Positions 7,537 through 14,445 of a stretch of 16,967 nt of DNA are shown one piece after another. Each line of letters opens with the position of its first letter. Positions within the stretch are counted from its first letter, which is position 1. Made by a program: the position numbers and the translations under genes. Origin of the DNA: JAAYJT01 sp037446395 (GTDB lineage Bacteria; Bacteroidota; Bacteroidia; Bacteroidales; JAAYJT01); NCBI GenBank assembly GCA_037446395.1, contig JBBIIP010000040.1, forward strand, positions 1 through 16,967, written 5' to 3'. Below the pieces are notes generated by a model. It was not told the DNA's origin. It saw nothing but the letters and a program-made list of their open reading frames with translations, and did no database searches.

Positions 7537-7998
7537 ATGAAACGCACAATTTATAGCCTCTTTGTTGTGGCAATGCTGGTAGGTATAATGACAACCAAGC
7601 CATCGGGTGTTTTTGCACAGGAGGACGATTTGTTATTTGGCCCGCGCCGAGAAAAGATTGAGTCAATGAAAACAGCCTTTATTACACGTAAGGCAAATTT
7701 TACGCGGTCGGAGGCTGCTGCCTTTTGGCCAATTTACAATGAGCATCAGGAAGCCCTCATGCGCTTGAATAGAAATAAAGAACTCAATCTTGATGATTTA
7801 AGGCAATTGGATGCCATTTCTGATGCAGATGCCGAGCGCCTGTTCAATGCATTTATTAATAACCGGGAGCAAGCCATGCAACTCCGAATACAGTTTCTCA
7901 AGGATGCCAGGCGTATTTTACCAGCTCGAAAAATGTTGCTTTTCCTCCAGGCTGAGCGGCAGTTTGCAAAAGAGCTGCTCCGCAAAGCCAGGCAGTGA
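7537..7998 (+). CDS. periplasmic 'sensor of ECF-type sigma factor' protein (CpxP/Spy-like)
   Basis: This 153-residue protein has a signal peptide (residues 1-28, ending GVFAQ) and an almost entirely helical mature part rich in Arg, Glu and Ala. The block KIESMKTAFITRKANFT (40-56), followed by SEAAAFWPIYNEH (58-70), is characteristic of small Bacteroidota proteins annotated as sensors of ECF-type sigma factors. A second helix pair, LPARKMLLFLQAERQF (128-143), resembles the second LTxxQ-like repeat of CpxP/Spy/ZraP periplasmic stress sensors. It begins 3 bases after the candidate anti-sigma gene and closes the operon. A reasonable model is that it binds misfolded envelope material or ligand and modulates the membrane protein. 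That mechanism is inferred from family and context only. Confidence 0.82.
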   Translation: MKRTIYSLFVVAMLVGIMTTKPSGVFAQEDDLLFGPRREKIESMKTAFITRKANFTRSEAAAFWPIYNEHQEALMRLNRNKELNLDDLRQLDAISDADAERLFNAFINNREQAMQLRIQFLKDARRILPARKMLLFLQAERQFAKELLRKARQ

Positions 7999-8086
7999 TC
8001 TTTCAACATATCTGCAGAAACGAGCAACTGATGCTGAACCTGTTCATTTTGAATGCCAGGTAACAGGCTGCCGCATTCAAATTTCA

Positions 8087-8094
8087 TATCTTTG
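8087..8094 (+). promoter_or_regulatory. putative -7 element (TAnnTTTG) upstream of the CotH-family gene
   Basis: TATCTTTG, followed by C, fits the Bacteroidota -7 consensus. It lies 42 bases before the ATG at 8137 in the 138-base gap after the sensor gene. No convincing -33 TTG is present at the usual spacing. It suggests the CotH-family gene can be expressed separately from the sigma operon. Confidence 0.4.
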
Positions 8095-8136
8095 CGCTTG
8101 CCTGGGATAAAACGGCAGGTCAGCAATTTAAGGCTA

Positions 8137-10416
8137 ATGAAAGCACACACGCTACTTCTTTTGGGTCTTTTTATTTTTCTTACCTCCCCGCTAAAGCCAC
8201 AGCCTTTTTTTCCTGCTCCGGGGCAAGTATATGTTTCTGGTGTGGTTCCCCGCATTGACATTATCATCCACCCCGACAGCCTGGCATGGATTTACGCCAA
8301 TGTTACGAGTGACCGCGAGTTTAGGGCAGTTTTTGTTTTTAGCAACGGGACAATCCATGATACTATCAGAGATATCGGATTCAGGCTCAGGGGAAATACA
8401 TCGCGCACATCACAGAAGAAATCATTTAAAGTTTCGTTTAACACTTTTATTACAGGGCGCAAGTATTATGGCCTTGAAAAACTGAACCTGAATGGTGAGC
8501 ATAACGACCCTTCGGTGATCCGAGCCAGGCTGGTGTGGGATATTTTCAATCAGAATCGCATGCCCGTTCCCAGGTCAAACCATGTTAGAGTTTTTATTAA
8601 CAACAATTATTATGGGCTATATATCAACGTAGAGCACATTGATGAGAATTTTGCTAAATCACGATTTGGCAACAACGATGGCGACCTCTATAAATGCCTT
8701 TATCCGGCCGACCTTGCATTTTTAGGTACAAGCCCTAATTTATATAAATTCATGTCGGCCGGCCGTCGGGTTTATGAATTACATATTCAGGAAAACGACG
8801 ACTATGCCCTTCTTGCAAAGTTCATCACCGTTCTGAACAATACCCCAATCAGTCTTTTGCCGTGCGAACTCGAAAAGATATTTAATGTTCAGGACTATCT
8901 TAAGGTAGCAGCCATTGATGTTCTCACTGCCAACTGGGATGGCTATGTTTATAACAAAAACAATTTTTATCTCTACTACAACACCACCACCGGTCAGTTC
9001 GAATATATTCCATATGATGTTGACAATACATTTGGAATTGATTGGTTCAATATCAGCTGGTCAAACCGTAATGTCTATACATGGTCAAACACTTCTGCCG
9101 GAGAGCAGCGTCCGCTTTTTAACCGTTTAATGCAAGTGCCTGAATACAAAGCACAATACACCTATTACATCAAACAAGCCATCAATAGAGTACTGGCTCC
9201 CCAGGCGTTTGCTGACTCTGTTTACAGGATAAAAAACATGATTACCCCTTATGTAGCCACCGATCCCTACTATCCGAAAGATTATGGCTATAATATCACT
9301 TCATTCAACAATTCCTACACACAAGCCTTGGGCTTACATGTCAAAACCGGCCTTCTCCCTTATGTCTCGGCCCGAAACAGTTCAGCATTATCTCAGGCAC
9401 TTTCAATCAATGCTGCCCCAATGATCAAATATATAAAGCACAACAGCCCCAGGCCTGGGCAATCTATGGTTGTGAATGCCTATGTGGAAGACGAAGACAT
9501 TGCCCCGGTGGTCATGATTGAATACCGTATAAACGGAGGCGCATGGATTGCAGAACCCATGCTCGACAACGGAGCCACCAGCGATGGGGCAGCGGGAGAC
9601 AAAACCTATGGATTTGTTCTGAATGGATTACAAGCAAATACCCAGTTCGAATTCAGAATCAGGGCCAACGATTCGAATAGCAACATGGCATTCAAACCCT
9701 GCGAACCAATATTATGGCAGGTGGTTCATCCTTCCGGTTTGGGTTTATTTATCAACGAATTTATGGCAAGCAATGGTAATATTATTGCAGATGAATTTGG
9801 AGAGTTTGACGACTGGATTGAGATATTTAATGCCAGCAATCAACCAATCTGGTTGGGCGACAAGTTTTTGAGCGATAATTCGAACAGCCCGACCAAATGG
9901 GCTTTCCCTAACATCACGATACCGGCTGGTGGCTTTCTACTTGTTTGGGCAGATGGGCAGCCAACTCAAGGGCCCTTGCATACCAACTATAAATTAGACA
10001 AAGAAGGCGAAAAGATTGGATTGTTTAATAATGCCGTATCCGGGTATGCTTTGATAGATAGTTATACATTTGGTCCACAAATCACAAATGTTTCAGAAGG
10101 ACGATCCTCTGATGCAGCATCCTCCTGGACATTCTTTACCTCTCCCACACCCGGAAGTAGCAATAATGTTATTGGTGTAGGCGAAATGATCGGCCGTCAG
10201 AAAACAATCTATTTCTGGCCGAACCCTTGCGTTGATGGCAAAATTTATTTCAGGGAAAACCTTAGCTTTGAAATTCTTGACCTTTATGGCAAAGTAATCT
10301 TGGTCTTTGAGTCTGCCAACGAAGCAGACCTTTCGACACTCAGCAGGGGTATCTATTTTATAAGAACAACCCATGGGGCATTTGCGAAAATATTAATCGC
10401 CTCAAAATCAAAATAA
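8137..10416 (+). CDS. CotH kinase family exoprotein with lamin-tail domain and T9SS sorting domain
   Basis: The protein has 759 residues from the ATG at 8137, which gives a good signal peptide (MKAHTLLLLGLFIF, cleavage near 20-22). An upstream in-frame ATG at 8053 would add a non-secretory leader and span the promoter match, so it is less likely. Domains in order: a CotH-type atypical kinase domain (about 35-380) with FRLRGNTSRTSQKKSF, LEKLNLNGEHNDPS, NWDGYVYNKNNFYLY (266-280) and PYDVDNTFG (292-300); an Ig/Fn3-like segment (about 430-535); a lamin-tail domain (about 537-680) beginning LFINEFMASNG with DDWIEIFN; and a C-terminal type A T9SS sorting domain (about 690-759) with FWPNPC and LSRGIYFIRT. 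The product should cross the outer membrane by the type IX system and stay on the surface or be released. CotH relatives phosphorylate spore-coat proteins in Bacillus; the substrate here is unknown. The next gene starts 27 bases on. Confidence 0.92.
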   Translation: MKAHTLLLLGLFIFLTSPLKPQPFFPAPGQVYVSGVVPRIDIIIHPDSLAWIYANVTSDREFRAVFVFSNGTIHDTIRDIGFRLRGNTSRTSQKKSFKVSFNTFITGRKYYGLEKLNLNGEHNDPSVIRARLVWDIFNQNRMPVPRSNHVRVFINNNYYGLYINVEHIDENFAKSRFGNNDGDLYKCLYPADLAFLGTSPNLYKFMSAGRRVYELHIQENDDYALLAKFITVLNNTPISLLPCELEKIFNVQDYLKVAAIDVLTANWDGYVYNKNNFYLYYNTTTGQFEYIPYDVDNTFGIDWFNISWSNRNVYTWSNTSAGEQRPLFNRLMQVPEYKAQYTYYIKQAINRVLAPQAFADSVYRIKNMITPYVATDPYYPKDYGYNITSFNNSYTQALGLHVKTGLLPYVSARNSSALSQALSINAAPMIKYIKHNSPRPGQSMVVNAYVEDEDIAPVVMIEYRINGGAWIAEPMLDNGATSDGAAGDKTYGFVLNGLQANTQFEFRIRANDSNSNMAFKPCEPILWQVVHPSGLGLFINEFMASNGNIIADEFGEFDDWIEIFNASNQPIWLGDKFLSDNSNSPTKWAFPNITIPAGGFLLVWADGQPTQGPLHTNYKLDKEGEKIGLFNNAVSGYALIDSYTFGPQITNVSEGRSSDAASSWTFFTSPTPGSSNNVIGVGEMIGRQKTIYFWPNPCVDGKIYFRENLSFEILDLYGKVILVFESANEADLSTLSRGIYFIRTTHGAFAKILIASKSK

Positions 10417-10443
10417 ATAACCCCCTAATATAAACAATTTGTT

Positions 10444-11337
10444 ATGCATAATTTCCTTCATGATTCAAATATTTGGGTAAAACCTGGCAGAAAGCATCAG
10501 GTTTCGGATTTTCGCACAGATTATACTGCTGATCTAAAATCAAAAGAGAGCGCCTTGGAAGAATTGGAAAAAAACCTTGAGGCACTTATTAAAATGCAGG
10601 ACATGCTCTATGCAGACAACCGCTATAGCGTGCTGCTGATTTTTCAGGCGATGGATGCCGCCGGCAAAGATGGCACCATCAAGCATGTGATGTCTGGTGT
10701 AAACCCACAAGGGACACAGGTGTATAGCTTCAAGGTACCGTCGGCTACTGAACTTGACCACGACTATCTGTGGCGCGTTTATCAATGCCTGCCTGAGCGA
10801 GGCAACATAGGGATATTTAATCGTTCTCATTATGAAGAAGTGCTGGTAGTGAAAGTACATCCTGAGTTTCTACTGCGTCAGCAATTGCCCGGTATCAGGG
10901 CAGTTGAGGATATTACTGATGACTTTTGGCTACGCCGCTATGAGCAGATAAACCACATGGAAAAACACCTCTCGGAAAATGGAACCATCATCCTGAAGTT
11001 TTTTCTGAATGTATCGAAAAAAGAGCAAAAGAAACGCTTTCTTCAGCGAATTGATGATCCGGCCCGAAACTGGAAATTTTCGGCCAACGATGTGAAAGAA
11101 AGGGGTTTTTGGAAGGATTACATGAAGGCTTATTCTGATATGCTCACCCATACCTCGACCGACCATGCACCCTGGTTTGTGATTCCTGCCGACAATAAGT
11201 GGTTCATGCGATATGCAGTGAGTAACATCATTGTAAACCGGCTTGAAGTGCTTGGTCTCAAATATCCCTCGCTTTCTGCACCGGAGAAGGCTGCATTGGA
11301 TCAATCGCGGCAGATGCTGATGGATGAAAAAGACTAG
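10444..11337 (+). CDS. ppk2: polyphosphate kinase 2 family protein (class III-like polyP:nucleotide phosphotransferase)
   Basis: This 297-residue cytoplasmic P-loop enzyme of the PPK2 family transfers phosphate from polyphosphate to nucleotides. The Walker A loop is AMDAAGKDGT (69-78, Lys75 as phosphate-binding lysine). The Walker B-like/lid region is IFNRSHYEEVLV (124-135), with the conserved Asn-Arg-Ser-His-Tyr. The blocks VMSGVNPQGTQVYSFKVPS and ELDHDYLWR resemble characterised class III enzymes such as the Meiothermus ruber protein, which phosphorylate both AMP and ADP; the class call is therefore by motif likeness. Length fits single-domain members. The ATG at 10444 follows the CotH-family stop by 27 bases, with no promoter match between them, so read-through from that gene is possible. 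Its stop is 6 bases from the clpB stop on the other strand. Confidence 0.93.
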   Translation: MHNFLHDSNIWVKPGRKHQVSDFRTDYTADLKSKESALEELEKNLEALIKMQDMLYADNRYSVLLIFQAMDAAGKDGTIKHVMSGVNPQGTQVYSFKVPSATELDHDYLWRVYQCLPERGNIGIFNRSHYEEVLVVKVHPEFLLRQQLPGIRAVEDITDDFWLRRYEQINHMEKHLSENGTIILKFFLNVSKKEQKKRFLQRIDDPARNWKFSANDVKERGFWKDYMKAYSDMLTHTSTDHAPWFVIPADNKWFMRYAVSNIIVNRLEVLGLKYPSLSAPEKAALDQSRQMLMDEKD

Positions 11338-11343
11338 TGTAGG

Positions 11344-13932
11344 CTAATTTTTGAACACAATTTGCTCGGCAGCCACATCTATTTCGATGCGTTGATTTCT
11401 CAGAACCTGACCAGCCAGGATCTTTTTCGAGAGTTGGTTCAGTATCTCCCGTTGAATCACTCGCTTAAGGGGACGTGCACCATATTGCGGATCAAATCCC
11501 AGCTTGGCTATCAAATCAGTCACACCTTGAGTATAACTCAATTCAACTCCAATATTACCCAGTGCTTGAATCACTTGTTCAAGTTGGAGCCTGACAATTG
11601 ACTTTATCTCGGGCAGGGTAAGCGGTTTGAACATAATTATTTCGTCAACACGGTTTAAGAATTCCGGGCGAATGCTACGTTTCAACAATTCAAAAACTTC
11701 GCTACGGGTCTGATTGAGTAGATGTTCAGCATTCTTCTCATTTAGGCCTTCAAGTCGTTCCTGAATCAGGTGCGACCCGAGGTTAGAGGTCATAATAACA
11801 ATGGTGTTCCTGAAATCGGCGGTCCGGCCTTTGTTATCCGTAAGTCGTCCATCATCAAGCACTTGCAGCAGGATGTTAAAAACATCGGGGTGTGCTTTTT
11901 CTATTTCGTCGAGCAGCACGACTGAATATGGCTTTCTTCTGACTTTCTCGGTCAATAGGCCACCTTCGTCATAGCCAACATATCCGGGAGGGGCGCCAAT
12001 TAGTCGCGATACCGTGTGCCTTTCCTGATACTCTGACATATCTATGCGCACCATTGCATTTTCATCGTTGAACAGGAATTCAGCAAGTGCTTTGGCCAAT
12101 TCAGTTTTTCCGACACCGGTGGTTCCTAAAAAAATGAATGAGCCAATGGGGCGCTTTGCATCCTGCAACCCTGCTCTGCTGCGCCGGATGGCATCGGCCA
12201 GGGCATTAATCGCCTCATCCTGTCCTATGACCCGAAGGTGCAGCTCATCTTCGAGATGCAGCAGTTTTTCGCGTTCGCTCTGAAGCATCCGGTTCACAGG
12301 AATACCTGTCCAACGACTTACAATTTCAGCAATTTCTTCCGCACCAATCTCTTCATTCACAAGGGCATCACCGTCTTGAATTGTTGTGAGTTTTGCTTTC
12401 CGTTGTTCGAGTATATTTTCAGCCTCCTTGATTTTGGCATATCGGAGTTCTGCTACCTTGCCGTAATTTCCTTCGCGCTCTGCCTGTTCGGCTTCAAATT
12501 TGAATTGCTCGATATTCTTTTTTTGTTGCTGTATGGATTCAACAATGTTTTTTTCGGCTTGCCATTTGGCTTTCAATCGGTCGCGCTCCTCACTCAGATT
12601 GGCTAAATCACGGTTTAATGGTTCGAGTTTCAGGGTATCGTTTTCGCGTTTAATGGCTTCACGTTCAATTTCAAGCTGGCGTATGCGCCGTTCAATTTCG
12701 TCGAGTGCTTCGGGAACAGAGTTGATTTCGAGGCGCAATTTGGCAGCTGCCTCATCAATCAAATCAATGGCTTTGTCAGGAAGGAAACGGTCGTTGATGT
12801 ATCGTTGCGAAAGTTCAACGGCCGCAATAATGGCCTCATCTTTAATACGCACCTGGTGATGTGTTTCGTAACGCTCTTTCAAGCCACGCAGGATTGAAAT
12901 CGCATCGGATGTTTGCGGCTCATCAATAATTACGATTTGGAAGCGACGCTCGAGTGCTTTATCTTTCTCAAAATATTTTTGATACTCTTTCAGTGTCGTT
13001 GCACCGATTGCACGAAGTTCGCCGCGGGCCAGGGCAGGTTTAAGAATATTCGCTGCATCCATGGCTCCTTCACTTGCTCCGGCGCCTACCAGGGTATGAA
13101 TTTCATCAATAAACAGAACCACCTCTCCGTCCGAGGCAATTACCTCTTTCACCACGCTTTTCAGTCGTTCTTCAAATTCTCCTTTGTATTTGGCACCAGC
13201 AATAAGTGCACCCATATCGAGAGAAAATATTTTCTTTGATTTCAGGTTTTCAGGAACATCGCCACTGATTATGCGATGTGCAAGGCCTTCGGCGATGGCA
13301 GTTTTTCCAACTCCAGGTTCGCCAATCAGAATGGGGTTATTCTTGGTGCGTCTTGAGAGGATTTGCAGCACCCTTCTGATCTCTTCATCGCGTCCGATCA
13401 CCGGATCGAGCTTTCCCCTGATGGCCAGGTCATTCAGATTGCGTGAATAACGGTTCAGGGCATTGTAACTGTCTTCAGCCGATTGACTTTTCACTGCTTC
13501 GCCTTTACGCAATTGAACGATAGCCTCTTTAAGTCTTTTGGAGGTAACCCCTTCTTCTTTCAGGATCATCCCGGCCTGATCTCCTGCATCAAGAATCGCA
13601 AGCAAAAGGAGTTCCACACTAATAAATTCATCGCCATAATCCTTGAGCATGGTACTGGCTTTCTGAAGCATGCGCCGAGAGCCTTCGCCTAAGTAGTTTT
13701 CTCCACCGGTTACCTTGGGCAAAGATTTCAACGCTCTTTCAATGTTGTTGTTGACTCGCTCGATGTTGATATTTTGAATTTTAAGCAAAAATGGCACAGC
13801 ATTATCATCAACATCTAATATCCCTTTTAAAATGTGGATATTTTCGATTGCCTGATGTTGCATGGAAGCAGCCATCTCGGTTGCCCGTTGCAGTGCTTCC
13901 TGCGATTTGAGTGTGAGATTATTCAGGTTCAT
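11344..13932 (-). CDS. clpB: ATP-dependent disaggregase/chaperone ClpB
   Basis: This 862-residue Hsp100 protein resolubilises aggregated proteins in the cytoplasm together with DnaK. Order of parts: N-terminal Clp domain (about 1-145, starting MNLNNLTLKSQEAL); AAA+ domain 1 with Walker A GEPGVGKT (204-211) and Walker B LFIDEIH (about 273-279); the long coiled-coil middle domain (about 405-525) that separates ClpB from ClpA/ClpC; AAA+ domain 2 with Walker A GTTGVGKT (603-610), pore loop GYVGYD (650-655), Walker B LLDEIEKAH and the GAR sensor-2 motif (818-820). No ClpP-binding loop was recognised. The in-frame GTG at 13935 directly precedes the ATG at 13932. The ATG is chosen because the family begins MNLNN. 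I saw no TAnnTTTG match upstream on this strand, so a heat-shock type or other promoter may be used. Length is normal. Confidence 0.97.
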   Translation of the reverse strand: MNLNNLTLKSQEALQRATEMAASMQHQAIENIHILKGILDVDDNAVPFLLKIQNINIERVNNNIERALKSLPKVTGGENYLGEGSRRMLQKASTMLKDYGDEFISVELLLLAILDAGDQAGMILKEEGVTSKRLKEAIVQLRKGEAVKSQSAEDSYNALNRYSRNLNDLAIRGKLDPVIGRDEEIRRVLQILSRRTKNNPILIGEPGVGKTAIAEGLAHRIISGDVPENLKSKKIFSLDMGALIAGAKYKGEFEERLKSVVKEVIASDGEVVLFIDEIHTLVGAGASEGAMDAANILKPALARGELRAIGATTLKEYQKYFEKDKALERRFQIVIIDEPQTSDAISILRGLKERYETHHQVRIKDEAIIAAVELSQRYINDRFLPDKAIDLIDEAAAKLRLEINSVPEALDEIERRIRQLEIEREAIKRENDTLKLEPLNRDLANLSEERDRLKAKWQAEKNIVESIQQQKKNIEQFKFEAEQAEREGNYGKVAELRYAKIKEAENILEQRKAKLTTIQDGDALVNEEIGAEEIAEIVSRWTGIPVNRMLQSEREKLLHLEDELHLRVIGQDEAINALADAIRRSRAGLQDAKRPIGSFIFLGTTGVGKTELAKALAEFLFNDENAMVRIDMSEYQERHTVSRLIGAPPGYVGYDEGGLLTEKVRRKPYSVVLLDEIEKAHPDVFNILLQVLDDGRLTDNKGRTADFRNTIVIMTSNLGSHLIQERLEGLNEKNAEHLLNQTRSEVFELLKRSIRPEFLNRVDEIIMFKPLTLPEIKSIVRLQLEQVIQALGNIGVELSYTQGVTDLIAKLGFDPQYGARPLKRVIQREILNQLSKKILAGQVLRNQRIEIDVAAEQIVFKN

Positions 13933-14171
13933 CACTTCATGGTTTTTGTATTTCCTTGTTAACCCTTTGAATTTTCAATAAATTTCAGGGGCATGCAAAG
14001 GAGTACCAAATTTTATACCGCAGTGCAAACAACCTGTTAGCTAAGCAATTAAAACATTCTTTTATCCGGGTAGCGACAAAATGACATGCCTTTAAACGTT
14101 TTAGGGAATAAATATATTAAAGGGCAGGAGAGTTCAATAGTTCCTGGAAATATGCTTAAATTCGGAAGTCA

Positions 14172-14211
14172 GATTGACTCCCAATAACCAGTACTGGCTC
14201 ATGGGAGAATT
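14172..14211. repeat. centred dyad-symmetric element in the clpB upstream region
   Basis: A perfect 10-base palindrome CCAGTACTGG (14188-14197) sits exactly at the centre of a wider inverted repeat CTCCCA (14178-14183) / TGGGAG (14202-14207). GATT (14172-14175) and AATT (14208-14211) can extend the pairing with one G-T pair and a two-base bulge. All arms share the same centre, between 14192 and 14193. The 4-base spacers between inner and outer arms mostly do not pair. It could be an operator, an RNA hairpin or the relic of a mobile element; there is no T-run beside it, so a simple terminator is less likely. Confidence 0.5.
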
Positions 14212-14407
14212 TCACCGCCTACCTATGGGTATTGAATAAGCACTCAATGAATACATGCTGAGGTTTTCTGTTGCCTCGATGATTTAAGAGCAATGGATAA
14301 AATAAACCTATCTCCTACAGGCCTGGCAAGTAACCTTGGAGGGCAATACATTCATGGCTAAATCCGTTTCAAATACAGTTACATGATCAGAAAATAAACC
14401 CTAAAGA

Positions 14408-14435
14408 TCAGGAAAAGGAGGCCCCAATTTCCTGA
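14408..14435 (-). terminator. putative rho-independent terminator of the OmpA-family gene
   Basis: A perfect 8-base inverted repeat TCAGGAAA (14408-14415) / TTTCCTGA (14428-14435) encloses a 12-base loop in which GG and CC can add two pairs. On the minus strand it lies 11 bases past the OmpA-family stop codon and is followed by a moderately T-rich stretch (ATCTTTAGGGTTTATTTT). Position and strand fit termination of that gene. The T-tract is interrupted, so efficiency is uncertain. Confidence 0.5.
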
Positions 14436-14445
14436 CGAATAGTTG

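Larger units (their letters stand above)
13933..14445. other. intergenic region of about 510 bases between clpB and the OmpA-family gene
   Basis: No convincing gene was found on either strand; forward and reverse frames are broken by stops every 15-35 codons. The region must hold the clpB promoter (near its left end) and the 3' end of the OmpA-family transcript (right end). It contains a centred dyad at 14172-14211 and a terminator-like hairpin at 14408-14435, listed separately. One forward frame from 14141 to 14236 encodes about 31 protein-like residues but has stops on both sides. The region is long for this otherwise compact window, so a small RNA or a decayed gene is possible. Confidence 0.6.

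Noticed and set aside
8099..8125. Imperfect inverted repeat (TTGCCTG ... CAGG-TCA-GCAA) in the CotH-family leader.
   Set aside because: The pairing is short and needs a 3-4 base bulge, too weak to call a riboswitch or terminator.
8053..8136. Longer start for the CotH-family protein at 8053.
   Set aside because: It would bury the signal peptide behind 28 polar residues and run across the TATCTTTG match; 8137 is better.
13933..13935. GTG as clpB start.
   Set aside because: The next codon is ATG and begins MNLNN, the usual family N-terminus.
14141..14236. Open + strand frame of about 31 codons with protein-like composition (includes YWLMGEFHRLPMGIE), continuing past a TAA for another 15 codons.
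   Set aside because: It has stops at 14138-14140 and 14234-14236 and again near 14282, no recognised family, and no start or ribosome site. A decayed gene is possible but not supportable.
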